From NCBI GenBank assembly GCA_026119855.1, contig JAOWBW010001045.1, forward strand, positions 434,001 through 498,000: a DNA stretch of 64,000 nucleotides, read 5' to 3'. A program made the translations under genes and the position numbers. Shown here piece by piece: positions 44,021-55,271 of the stretch. The notes below the pieces were generated by a model. It was not told the DNA's origin. It saw nothing but the letters and a program-made list of their open reading frames with translations, and did not search any database. The number at the start of each line of letters is the position of its first letter. The first letter of the stretch is position 1. Source of the stretch: Campanula takesimana. Taxonomy: Eukaryota > Streptophyta > Magnoliopsida > Asterales > Campanulaceae.

Positions 44021-46174
44021 GAAAAATAAAAAGCTTGTTTAAAGTTTGTATAAGCTAGAAGTAACCCTAGTTAAGGTATATAGCCTTAGTATAAGATGTC
44101 CTAGCAAGTGTTATGACACCTTAAGGGCATCAGAACTTGGTCTTGAACATGAATATTCAATGATTTGAATAGAGAACTTGAGTATAAGAGTAAGAACTCT
44201 TTTATATGTCTTTAATGTACTATGAACAATCACTAATGTGTTATATGTGTCTTGAAACCAATGTTTGTGTACCTTAGGGGCATTAGAACAATGTCTTGAG
44301 GTTGAACATCTCAAAGTATAGGATTAAGAACTTGTAAGTATAAGATATGTAACTCTTTTACTTAGCTTGAACTTGAAGTATAAGACAATTAAATCTTGTA
44401 CATGACTTGAATATCCAAAGATTAGAATAATAACTTGAGTATAAGATAATTAATTCTTGTACATGTCTTGAACATCCAAAGAATTGGATTGAGAACTTGA
44501 ATATAAGATGATAAAATCTTGTACATGCCTTGAAACCAATACATGTGTATGGTAGTAATCTTGTAGGTGTTATAGAACACTAGAAGTATCAGGACAAGAT
44601 CCTTAGATTGAACATCCAAAGAATTGGAGTGTGAACTTGAATATAAAAGGAAGAACTCTTGTACATGACTTGAAACCAATACGTGTGTATGGTAATGAAC
44701 TTGAAAGTGATATGAACAAGCACTAATGTGTTAGAACTATCCTTGATGTGTATGTGCAAATCTTGCATATAATTACTTGATAGAATGTGGCTTGTTGACT
44801 ACTTGATACTTGGTATTAATAACTAAAGAGTTAGAATGTGGAACTAGATAGAGAATGAACAACTCTAAGACATACTTGAATCTAATACGTGTGTATTGAA
44901 AGTGCTATGAACAAGCACTAATGTGCTAGTAATTAGTTTTAGTCGTGCATATACTCAATGAAGTATATAAAGTATAAAGAGGATATCTTGTTCTTGAGAT
45001 GAGTTCCTAAAGAAAGAGGGACTAGTGTAATATGAAGATAATTCATAAAACAATGATTATAAAACACAATATGTGTTGGAAAATGTATTTGATGATTAGC
45101 GATAAATATACGCGAGGTATGATTGCGACTAGGTACAATACGACCTATTCGACTACGTGCTTAGAGTCTAAGATATTGGGCTCTATTTGATAGTAAAGGT
45201 ATCGTGATAGACACATTAGTGTGTTAAAGGTTATATAAATATGTACGTGCAAATATGGCATATGACAAAGTGACATAAAATGACATACCCTACTACTTGG
45301 TTGGGGTCTGTTATTAATAGACTCTAATTTGGCTTGATTGTGTTACGAGGACACATTACGTGCCATTGTTATACTGATTTGTATTCGCAATTATTGCGTG
45401 CGTGTACTTGTATTTGGTGAGCACATGATTACATGGTTCATGAAGAGCTAGTCCACTACTTTTGGACTTAGTTCTATACTCTTATAGTTGAAGTAAATAT
45501 CTACTTGTGCATTCTTGTGTGAGTCCAGCTGGTCCTTGCTTGCTCGGAGATGTATAGGTTCACGCTTATCATGAGGCTGGGGCCAAAGTGATAATCGGGT
45601 GCCTATGTATCTGCGCTTGACCCCTTACTACAGGCCATAGTAAGGGCATAGCTTCCTTTATTAGAGCAATACGCCTGATAAAAGTGAATGCTAAAACTCG
45701 TGAACACCTCGTGAATCTTGTTCTTGTGAGGTATACTGGTTATCGGGTCCTCTTGTGTACTGCACAGCAGCAACTTGATTGATCGTGATTTGTCAACTGC
45801 AATAAGCAACGACAACAATGGTTTACTTGGGAGGAATAGTCGCGACCCCGGACCCCGCGGGCCCGAGACCGCGAGCTGGACGTCGACTTAAGACCAAAAC
45901 TCAGAAATACTGAAGTTAAAAATTCCATTTGATACCAAAAGGTGATGATCCAAAGTTTTACAAAAACCGAATACAACTATCATAAACTTCCACAAGTTTA
46001 TGCCCAACAAAATACAAATATACAATTCTTAATGACGTCATTGATTGGTACAACTATCCCAAAAAGGTTACACATTTATATAATGTAAACCAACCTATAA
46101 CAACCTTCCCCAAAAGAATGTATCCACACTCGACGTCCTCTTTCTCGGTGATCAGCGAGACTAATCCTTAGCAC

Positions 46175-47578
46175 CTGGGGGGGGGGTTAAGGATAAACAA
46201 AGATAAAAGGAAGGGGGTGAGATAAATCTCAATAAGTTACTAATGCAACTATATGACATGCTATGATGCAATATACAATAATAAATCAGAGATAGCACAT
46301 AGCAGTTATCACATAACAGATAGCAGCGGAAATAAACACATAACAAAGGATATAGCCAAGGTTTTCCAAACCGGAACATCCAAATAAAGGATCGCTGCGC
46401 AGCTTCAATAATCAACCATCAACATCTTCATAATAGCATTAAAGTAGAAGAGAAATCCCCGGTACCGGAACCAATAACCATAAAAGTGTCACAAAGGACA
46501 AGAGTCATGACACAAAGTCATGCCCGGTAGCTAGATACATTCCCAAAGGAAGCTAACTTATCCTTTCCAAGGCCAATCTGGAAAAGGGGTATAGAAGGGG
46601 GCAAAACAATGGTCAACATTATAATGGACTTGGCTTTGCCATTATAATCTTTCCCATCGCCCGATTCAACAAATATGCCAGCTGGGCTTCCAAATAAATG
46701 CTAAGTAATAAAATACTAGCACGATAAACAACAAAGGATTCCAAAGTAGGGAATCATGCCAAATAATCACCAAGAAGATGAAATGAACCAACGATACACA
46801 ATAAAGGTGCTCCAAAATCCCAATTAACAATAAATGAATTTCAAACACAAACTTGATCACAAAGGACCCAATTCTATCACTAAAGTGTACTACAATGTTC
46901 ACTAAGGTCAACTAGAAGGACACCCAAGACTTAGACCAAAACGCATTCTTCAATCACACAAAATTAACAAATGTAAACTTTCAGGGGTTCTGTGCGGCCG
47001 CCCAAAAAGGGACTGTGCGGTCGCCCAAAAAGCCCTCAAACAAGAACAAAAGCTTTCAGATAGATGTGCGGTCGCACAGACATTTTTGGGCGGTCGCCCA
47101 ACATTCTGGACTGCCGGAATTCAGGAAGGAAGAACTGGGTTCTTCATTTTCTTACCCAAATCACACAAATACTCAAAACCACACACCACCAACAAGATCC
47201 TCAAGGTACCCAAATCATAACTAACCAACAAGGGGACCTTAACAACACCATTTATTAACCAAAACCAAGAATCAAACCCAACATTCATCAATTCACAATT
47301 TATAACCAAAAACTCAAATAAATTCCAAATCAATTCCAAACTCAACCAAACTTCAAATATAACAATTAAAGCGTTGTAGAAGCATGTTATGAGCATTTTA
47401 GCATAAAAATGGGGGAAAAGAAACTTACTTGAAAATAATGAAAGTTGACGGAATTCGAATATTTTTTATTCTACGCGATCCTATCGACGATCTAAACACA
47501 TTTCAAGTTTTAAGAAATGAGAGATTATGAGAGGAAGAAGGTTTAAATGAAGAGAGAAGGAAAGAAAGAAAAACTTAC
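46175..47578 (-). other. Candidate intron inside Tekay-B 3' LTR
   Basis: Minus strand: TATG|GTAAGT at the donor after a pyrimidine-rich leader, then TAACTTATTGAG and CTCACCCCC, a C-run and CAG|GTGC at the acceptor. The 5' LTR has the same at 52890-54291. Inference from sequence only. Confidence 0.45.
46990..47105. repeat. Palindrome cluster in Tekay-B 3' LTR
   Basis: TGCGGCCGCCCA, TGCGGTCGCCCA, TGCGGTCGCACA and GGGCGGTCGCCC, all with GGTC or GGCC cores. The 5' LTR copy is at 53704-53816. Confidence 0.9.
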
Positions 47579-47929
47579 CATACAAGGAGAGAGAGAGAGA
47601 GTTTGCTGGGAGGGATGGAGAGAGTGAGGGAGAAGTGAGGGAGGAGAGGGGAGTAGGGAGGGAGTAGGAGAATTATTTTGAAATGTTACACTCAGACCCC
47701 TTCCCCATCTTATAACACAATTACTTACACTCCCGACTAACAATTAAGACCCAACAATACTACACTCAACCAAATGACCCAAATAAAATGCTAGGCATAA
47801 ATATTATAACACATAAAATGCACACATAAATGTTTAATTAAATAATAATTTAAAGAAATAAATAAGCAAATAAATAAATAATAATTATTTAATACTAATA
47901 AAATAGAGCCTAGATTTCGGGTCGTGACA

Positions 47930-47950
47930 GTCACTCCCCCTTAAAGAAAA
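47930..47950 (-). other. Tekay-B polypurine tract
   Basis: On the minus strand TTTAAGGGGGAGTGAC abuts the 3' LTR. Confidence 0.85.
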
Positions 47951-47963
47951 TTCGACCCGAATT

Positions 47964-49352
47964 TTAACGAGACTCACCTGAACTAAAAAGCCACGGAAAT
48001 TTCCTCTCGATCTCATCTCGGAGCTCCCACGTCGACTCCTCGATGTTATGATTCCTCCAAAGAACTCTAACCAAAGAAATACTTTTGTTCCTCAACTCTT
48101 GAACTTTAGAATCAAGGATCCGGACCGGTCGTTCCTCATAAGTCATATCGGGCTCAATACCCTCCGGCATCCTCGGTAACACGTGAGATGGATCATGAAC
48201 ATACTTCCGAAGCATAGAAACGTGAAAGTCGTTGTGCAACCGGTCTAAGGATGGCGGTAACACAAGACGATACGCTAGAAATCCAACCTTTCCCAAAATC
48301 TCAAACGGGCCAATAAACCTCGGAGCCAATTTGCCTTTCTTCCCAAACCTACGAATACCCACCTTCGGAGACACTTTCAAGAACACCAAATCACCGGTCT
48401 GAAAACTAAGATCACGTCTTCGGTTGTCTGCATAGCTCTTATGTCGACTCTGGGCTGTCTTCAATCTATCCCGGATAACTCTAACCTTCTCAACTGAATC
48501 CTGAAGCAAATCAATACCCATGATCTTCGCTTCACCAACCTCATCCCAACAAATAGGCGATCTACATTTTCTTCCATACAAGGCCTCATACGGTGCCATC
48601 TCGATACTAGCCTGATAACTGTTGTTGTAAGAGAATTCCACTAACGGTAGGTGCGAATCCCAAGAATCGGAGAAGTCTATCGAACAAGCTCGCAACATAT
48701 CCTCCAAAATCTGAATAGTCCTCTCGGATTGACCATCGGTCTGAGGATGAAAAGCCGTACTGAATCGCAAATCTGTACCCAAAGCTTCTTGAAACGCCTT
48801 CCAGAATCTAGAGGTAAACCTCGGGTCTCGATCTGACACAATGCTAACCGGAACCCCATGCAATCTGACGATCTCATCAATGTAAAGGGTCGCAAGCTTC
48901 TCCATCGAATATCTGATGTCAATAGGCAAGAAATGGGCACTCTTGGTCAATCTATCCACTATTACCCAAACACTGTCATACCTCCTACGGGTACGAGGTA
49001 GTCCCGTAACGAAATCCATAGTCACATGCTCCCATTTCCACTCGAGAATCTCTAACGGATGAAGTAGTCCCGCGGGTCTCTGATGCTCGGCTTTGACCTG
49101 CTGACAAGTTAAACACTTCGAAACATACTCCGCTATTTCCCTCTTCATTTTAATCCACCAAAATTGTTGTTTCAAATCCTGATACATCTTCGTATTACCT
49201 GGATGAATAGTATACCTCGATTTGTGACCCTCATCTAAAACTTGCCTCTTTAATCCACCAATATCGGGTACGCACAAACGACTACGGAAAGTCAACACTC
49301 CACTCGAACCCAATGAAAAATCCTCGAAGTTCTTTTCCTTCAATTTACCCAT
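47964..49352 (-). pseudogene. Tekay-B integrase with chromodomain
   Basis: 462 codons open. It starts just inside the C-terminal RNase H linker, then the HHCC zinc-binding region (HKSRYTIHPG...CLTCQQVKAEHQ), the integrase core with Asp of TMDFVTGLP, Asp of VSDRDPRF and Glu of GQSERTIQ, so the DDE triad is intact. The C-terminal portion is the GPF-type region and a chromodomain (VRVLWRNHNIEESTWE), the hallmark of chromoviruses, which directs insertion into heterochromatin. The Met at 49352 is not a real start; a one-base shift separates it from the upstream frame. This is the best-preserved piece of the element. Confidence 0.95.
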
Positions 49353-50014
49353 TATTTCACCAACTCGGGATCCTCTTTCTGAGCTTCCTTTATCCTCTGA
49401 ATTAGGGTCGGAGATACCCTAATATTCGCAAAAATAGCCCCATGTCTCGATTCACGAGGAGACCAATCTCGAACATCCTCAAGCATTTTCCACTCACGGA
49501 CCATCATCGAAGCCACATAAGATTTCCTACTAATCGCATCGGCAGCCACATTCGCCTTTCCCGGGTGATAAGAAATCGTACAATCGTAATCCTTCAACAA
49601 TTCCATCCATCGGCGCTGCCTATTATTCAACTCTTTCTGGGAGAAAAGCTACTTCAAACTCTTGTGATCGGTAAAAATCTCAAACTCCGCCCCATAAAGG
49701 TAGTGCTTCCACTTGTGCAACGCAAATACTATCGCAGCTAACTCCATATCATGAGTCGGGTAATTCTGTTCACTCGGGGTCAACTTCCTCGAAGCATAGG
49801 CAATCACTTTCCTGTTCTGCATCAAAACACAACCCAAACCCTCTTTCGAAGCATCACTGTAAATCACTAGGCCATCGCTCCCATTAGGCAAAGTCAAGAT
49901 CGGTGCGGCAGTCAACCTCTTCTTCAATTCCTCGAAACTCTTGTCACATTTCTCGGTCCACACAAACGGGACATTCTTCCGGGTCAACTGAGTCATCGGA
50001 GTAGCAATCCTCAA
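49353..50014 (-). pseudogene. Tekay-B RNase H and linker
   Basis: 50014-49649 carries the RNase H landmarks: Asp of IYSDASKEGLG, Glu of DMELAAIVFAL and Asp of IFTDHKSL. A TAG at 49649-49651 replaces the Tyr that homologues have after HKSLK. Sequence resumes in the same frame (ELNNRQRRWMELLKDYD...SYHPGKANVAADAISRK, 49630-49352). The region ends with the frame break before the integrase frame. Confidence 0.92.
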
Positions 50015-50046
50015 AAACCCCTCAATAAATCTTCGGTAATAACCGG

Positions 50047-51489
50047 CTAAACCAGAAAACTACGAATCTCGGTCACTGACTCGGGTCTCTTCCAATCCAC
50101 TATGGCTTCAATCTTTGAAGGATCCACCGAAATCCCATCTTTAGAAATCACATGACCCAGAAATGACACCTTCTCGAGCCAAAATTCACATTTACTGAAC
50201 TTCGCAAATAATCTCTCCCTCGCAAGAACGGATAAAACTGTCCTCAAGTGCTGCTCGTGCTCCTCTCGAGACTTAGAATAGACGAGAATATCATCAATAA
50301 AGACCACCACAAACGAATCAAGATAAGGATGGAAAATCCGGTTCATCAAATCCATAAATACGGCCGGCGCGTTAGTCAACCCAAACGGCATAACCAAAAA
50401 CTCATAATGACCATAACGAGTGCGAAAGGCAGTCTTCGGAATATCCTCCGATCGAACCTTCAACTGATGGTACCCACTCCTCAAATCAAGCTTGGAAAAC
50501 ACAACGGACCCTTGAAGCTGATCAAATAAATCATCGATGTGCGGTAGGGGATACTTGTTCTTCACCGTAACCTGATTCAACTTTCTGTAATCGATGCAAA
50601 ATCTCAAGGAACCGTCTTTCTTCCGCACGAATAAAACCGGTGCTCCCCACGGGGAAACACTAGGGCGGATAAACCCTCGATCAAGCAGCTCTTGCAACTG
50701 AACCTTTAGCTCCTTCAACTCTGCGGGAGCCAACCTATAAGGTGCTTTCGAAATTGGAGCCGTACCCGGAAAAAGGTCTATACAAAACTCAATCTCACGA
50801 TCGGGAGGCATAACATACTCGGTAGAGAAAACATCGGGAAATTCCCGGACTACCCGAACACTAACAAAACTAGGGGATTCCTTCCTAGTATCAAGAACAC
50901 TAGCCAAATACCCCTCACAACCACTATCCAATAATTTTCTCGCTTTCATAAAAGAAATTAAGCGAACTTTTCTACTCAGAGGACTAGCCTCAAACACAAA
51001 TTTAGGCACAACGGGAATAGAAAAAGTAACAGTTTTCTTACGGCAATCAACAGAAGCATGAAACTTGCTCAACCAATCCATACCCAAAATGACATCAAAG
51101 TCTTGGATAGGAAGAACTACCAAATCCGCACAAAGGACACGACCACAAATAACCACATCACAAGCACGAAAGACTCGATCAGAAATCAAGCATTCTCCTA
51201 TAGGGGTCGACACCTCTAGCATGTACGGTAAAGACTCGAATGCAGCATTTAACATGGAAGCAAATTGCACAGAAATGTATGAATGAGATGATCCTGGATC
51301 TACTAACGCTCGTGCGCTCACATTAGACACAGAAACAATACCTCCAATAACGGATGGATCATCGGTAGCTTGTTGTTGATTCATGGCATAAACCTTTCCT
51401 TGAACTTTGGGCTTCCCAGCGGCATCCCTTTTCTGACCCTGATTAGTACCAACCCTGACCCGGATGACTGACCTCGGTACCTCGTGCAC
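50047..51489 (-). pseudogene. Tekay-B protease and reverse transcriptase
   Basis: 480 codons open. The first fifth is the gag-PR linker; the protease active site reads ALVDPGSSHSYIS, the DPGS form usual for Tekay/Del in place of DTGA. RT landmarks follow: LDRGFIRPSVSPWGAPVLFVRKKDG, DYRKLNQVTVKNKYPLPHIDDL, FSKLDLRSGYHQL, the PFGLTNAP motif and the catalytic VFIDDILVYS. The frame is lost at 50047 in EIRSFL-GLAGYY by a one-base deletion. The first Met is internal; the true polyprotein starts in gag. Confidence 0.95.
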
Positions 51490-51769
51490 TCTCTCGCAAA
51501 GTGCCCCATTTCACCACAATTGGTGCACTTGCCTTGCTTTTTCCAACACCTATCCTCCGAATAGCCTACCTTCTGACAAAAGGTACAAGGCTTCCTATTC
51601 TGAATCCCCGGAGTAGGACCCAAATCCTCGGTGTGGTTTGCCCCTTAAACTGAAATGATGCTCCCGGGTTACCTCGGTTGTCGGAACGGTGTTGAGGTTG
51701 AGACTTAGCATGGCTTCCCGGTTTACCCGTACCCACAACCTCGGTTTTCCTTTTGTGCTCCCCAATATC
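51381..51769 (-). pseudogene. Tekay-B gag C-terminus, two zinc knuckles
   Basis: Minus-strand frame with CTFCQKVGYSEDRC, where Tyr replaces the knuckle His, and CTNCGEMGHFAREC, which is a normal C-x2-C-x4-H-x4-C. A one-base shift near 51465 moves the reading into the protease frame. Residual gag-like sequence runs from 51769 to 51630. Confidence 0.88.
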
Positions 51770-52441
51770 TTACTCTATCAAGTAGGCTCGATCTACCGCA
51801 TCTTGGAAGGTCACAATCCGTTGGGCAATAAGTTGAGTACGGATGGAGGTCTTCAATCCCCGAATGAATCTCATAGCTTTTTGTTCCTCGGTCCTCACCA
51901 AATAGTCACAATATCGGGCTAATTCTATGAACTTAGCCGAGTATTGTGCTATAGACAACAAACCTTGCTCTAGGTTGAGTAGCTCGATCTCCTTTCGGTT
52001 TTGATCAACAACCGGAATGAAATGCTCTTTGAATTTGCGCACAAACAACTCCCACGCATACACCGTGTGAGTATCGTCCCAACTAGCTTTGACCCCTTTC
52101 CACCAATGCTCGGCGGCACCCACAAGCTTATAAGCCGCGAACCGGACCCTATCCTCATCCGTGCAACCAAATACCTCATAAATCTTCTCCATCGACTCAA
52201 TCCATAACTCCGCTTTCCTTACATCGGGTTCCCCATTGAATTCAACCGGTTTCAGTTTCAGAAATTGTTCCAATCCGTAGCGGGGTGGTGCTTGTTCTAC
52301 CCTCGGACCTTGATCATGTATGGCCTTCATGGCCGCCTCGAACATGCCTTGAAACATGGCACGTGCTTCTTCCCTTGTGTCATTCTGATTTGCATTACCG
52401 GTACTACCTTCACCACTCCTTCTACGAACCATTGTAACCAA
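51770..52441 (-). pseudogene. Tekay-B gag
   Basis: 223 codons from Met 52441, about 100 bp after the primer site, which fits the usual gag start. Family landmarks: FLKLKPVEFNGEPD, a Trp-Ile-Glu-Ser segment, AAEHWWKG, WELFVRKFKEHFIP and a final LIAQRIVTFQDAVDRAYLIE. It ends at TAG 51770-51772 where homologues continue to the zinc knuckles. Confidence 0.92.
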
Positions 52442-52538
52442 GTACCTGCATAAAACACCAACCGTTAATCACTCCGCACACTACTACCCTCCTAGGTCAT
52501 ACTAGTCCACCTAGACTTATACTTAGAGCCAAACCATA

Positions 52539-52551
52539 GGCTCTGATACCA
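52539..52551 (-). other. Tekay-B primer-binding site
   Basis: Minus-strand TGGTATCAGAGCC, complement of initiator-Met tRNA, three bases from the 5' LTR end. Confidence 0.9.
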
Positions 52552-52553
52552 AC

Positions 52554-54642
52554 TGTCGCGACCCCGGACCCCGCGGGCCCGAGACCGCGAGCTGGACGTC
52601 GACTTAAGACCAAAACTCAGAAATACTGAAGTTAAAAATTCCATTTGATACCAAAAGGTGATGATCCAAAGTTTTACAAAAACCGAATACAACTATCATA
52701 AACTTCCACAAGTTTATGCCCAACAAAATACAAATATACAATTCTTAATGACGTCATTGATTGGTACAACTATCCCAAAAAGGTTACACATTTATATAAT
52801 GTAAACCAACCTATAACAACCTTCCCCAAAGAATGTATCCACACTCGACGTCCTCTTTCTCGGTGATCAGCGAGACTAATCCTTAGCACCTGGGGGGGGG
52901 GTTAAGGATAAACAAAGATAAAAGGAAGGGGGTGAGATAAATCTCAATAAGTTACTAATGCAACTATATGACATGCTATGATGCAATATACAATAATAAA
53001 TCAGAGATAGCACATAGCAGTTATCACATAACAGATAGCAGCGGAAATAAACACATAACAAAGGATATAGCCAAGGTTTTCCAAACCGGAACATCCAAAT
53101 AAAGGATCGCTGCGCAGCTTCAATAATCAACCATCAACATCTTCATAATAGCATTAAAGTAGAAGAGAAATCCCCGGTACCGGAACCAATAACCATAAAA
53201 GTGTCACAAAGGACAAGAGTCATGACACAAAGTCATGCCCGGTAGCTAGATACATTCCCAAAGGAAGCTAACTTATCCTTTCCAAGGCCAATCTGGAAAA
53301 GGGGTATAGAAGGGGGCAAAACAATGGTCAACATTATAATGGACTTGGCTTTGCCATTATAATCTTTCCCATCGCCCGATTCAACAAATATGCAGCTGGG
53401 CTTCCAAATAAATGCTAAGTAATAAAATACTAGCACGATAAACAACAAAGGATTCCAAAGTAGGGAATCATGCCAAATAATCACCAAGAAGATGAAATGA
53501 ACCAACGATACACAATAAAGGTGCTCCAAAATCCCAATTAACAATAAATGAATTTCAAACACAAACTTGATCACAAAGGACCCAATTCTATCACTAAAGT
53601 GTACTACAATGTTCACTAAGGTCAACTAGAAGGACACCCAAGACTTAGACCAAAACGCATTCTTCAATCACACAAAATTAACAAATGGAAACTTTCAGGG
53701 GTTCTGTGCGGCCGCCCAAAAAGGGACTGTGCGGTTGCCCAAAAAGCCCTAAACAAGAACAAAAGCTTTCAGATAGATGTGCGGTCGCCCAGACATTTTT
53801 GGGCGGTCGCCCAACATTCTGGACTGCCGGAATTCAGGAAGGAAGAACTGGGTTCTTCATTTTCTTACCCAAATCACACAAATACTCAAAACCACACACC
53901 ACCAACAAGATCCTCAAGGTACCCAAATCATAACTAACCAACAAGGGGACCTTAACAACACCATTTATTAACCAAAACCAAGAATCAAACCCAACATTCA
54001 TCAATTCACCATTTTTAACCAAAAACACAAATAAATTCCAAATCAATTCCAAACTCAACCAAACTTCAAATATAACAATTAAAGCGTTGTAGAAGCATGT
54101 TATGAGCATTTTAGCATAAAAATGGGGGAAAAGCAACTTATTTGAAAATAATGAAAGTTGACGGAATTCGAATATTTTTGATTCTACGCGATCCTATCGA
54201 CGATCTAAACACATTTCAAGTTTTAAGAAATGAGAGATTATGAAAGGAAGAAGGTTTAAATGATGAGAGAAGGAAAGAAAGAAAAACTTACCATACAAGG
54301 AGAGAGAGAGAGAGTTTGCTGGGAGGGATGGAGAGAGTGAGGGAGAAGTGAGGGAGGAGAGGGGAGTAGGGAGGGAGTAGGAGAATTATTTTGAAATGTT
54401 ACACTCAGACCCCTTCCCCATCTACTAACACAATTACTTACACTCCCGACTAACAATTAAGACCCAACAATACTACACTCAACCAAATGACCCAAATAAA
54501 ATGCTAGGCATAAATATTATAACACATAAAATGCACACATAAATGTTTAATTAAATAATAATTTAAAGAAATAAATAAGCAAATAAATAAATAATAATTA
54601 TTTAATACTAATAAAATAGAGCCTAGATTTCGGGTCGTGACA
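52554..54642 (-). repeat. Tekay-B 5' LTR
   Basis: 2089 bp, nearly identical to the 3' LTR. It has the candidate intron (donor 54291, acceptor 52890) and the palindrome cluster at 53704-53816. Confidence 0.95.
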
Positions 54643-55258
54643 GGAATAAGGTTAGAATATCCTTTGTAACGTGTTAGTTTAGCCTTATGTGCTAGTTACT
54701 TGATGATTTGGCTTAACCTCTCATATACTTGTTACTTGATGACATCTTGAGCATGATTACTTGATAATCTTCTTGATTTCCATGATTACATGATAACATG
54801 CTATGTACTTGTATCTAGTAACTTACTGAGATTTATCTCACCCCATTCCTTGTTTATTTGTTTCCCTCCCCCCAGGAAAGCAAGTGGTAATACGTTGTGA
54901 GGCTCGACTTAGCAGGGGCTTACTTGGCAGGTTATTCTTGTTGGGGATTGTTATCATTTCCAGTTTTGGTGAAGACGATTTGGTATCAGTTGTTTAGACT
55001 CAGTATATTGGGTAGACTTGTATAGTTCTTGTAATGCCAGCTTATGTGCTAGGCATGTTTTCCGCTGTGTATAACCACATTTGGTTTAAATTTCTTGGTA
55101 TAGAACTCGTTGTGAGCTATCTTAGCTCGTTCCTCTTGAGTATTTATATGATGTCAGTTTGATAAGCAGATGTCATTCAGTTTCTCATTTCTTGTTAGTC
55201 ACGCGCACCAGGTTCGAGGTTCTATTAGGGAATCCCGGGATTTGGGGGCGTGTCAGGT

Positions 55259-55271
55259 TGGTATAAGAGCT
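55259..55271 (+). other. Tekay-A primer-binding site
   Basis: TGGTATAAGAGCT three bases after the 5' LTR, one mismatch from the Met-tRNA complement. Confidence 0.85.

Larger units (their letters stand above)
45838..47929 (-). repeat. Tekay-B 3' LTR
   Basis: 2092 bp. Contains a GC-rich palindrome cluster at 46990-47105 and a candidate intron on the minus strand (donor 47578, acceptor 46175). Confidence 0.95.
45838..54642 (-). mobile_element. Tekay/Del chromovirus LTR retrotransposon (Tekay-B)
   Basis: LTRs at both ends (45838-47929 and 52554-54642) with target duplication GGAAT (45833-45837 and 54643-54647). The first base of the left end is A instead of T (AGTCGCGACC against TGTCGCGACC). 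Minus-strand order is gag, protease, RT, RNase H, integrase, chromodomain, the layout of Tekay/Del chromoviruses. The two LTRs are very similar (about 15-20 differences by eye over 2.09 kb), so insertion is recent, yet the coding region has at least five breaks. It lies inside the 5' LTR of Tekay-A. Confidence 0.96.
42922..55255 (+). repeat. Tekay-A 5' LTR, interrupted by Tekay-B
   Basis: LTR sequence occupies 42922-45837 and 54648-55255; the rest is Tekay-B plus its GGAAT duplication. A deletion of about 14 bp relative to the 3' LTR is visible near 43485. The candidate intron donor is at 43381 and acceptor at 54875. Confidence 0.93.

Noticed and set aside
47543..47743. Ser/Pro-rich minus-strand frames in both Tekay-B LTRs (also 54256-54456)
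   Set aside because: They fall in the pyrimidine-rich leader of the LTR and have no recognisable domain.
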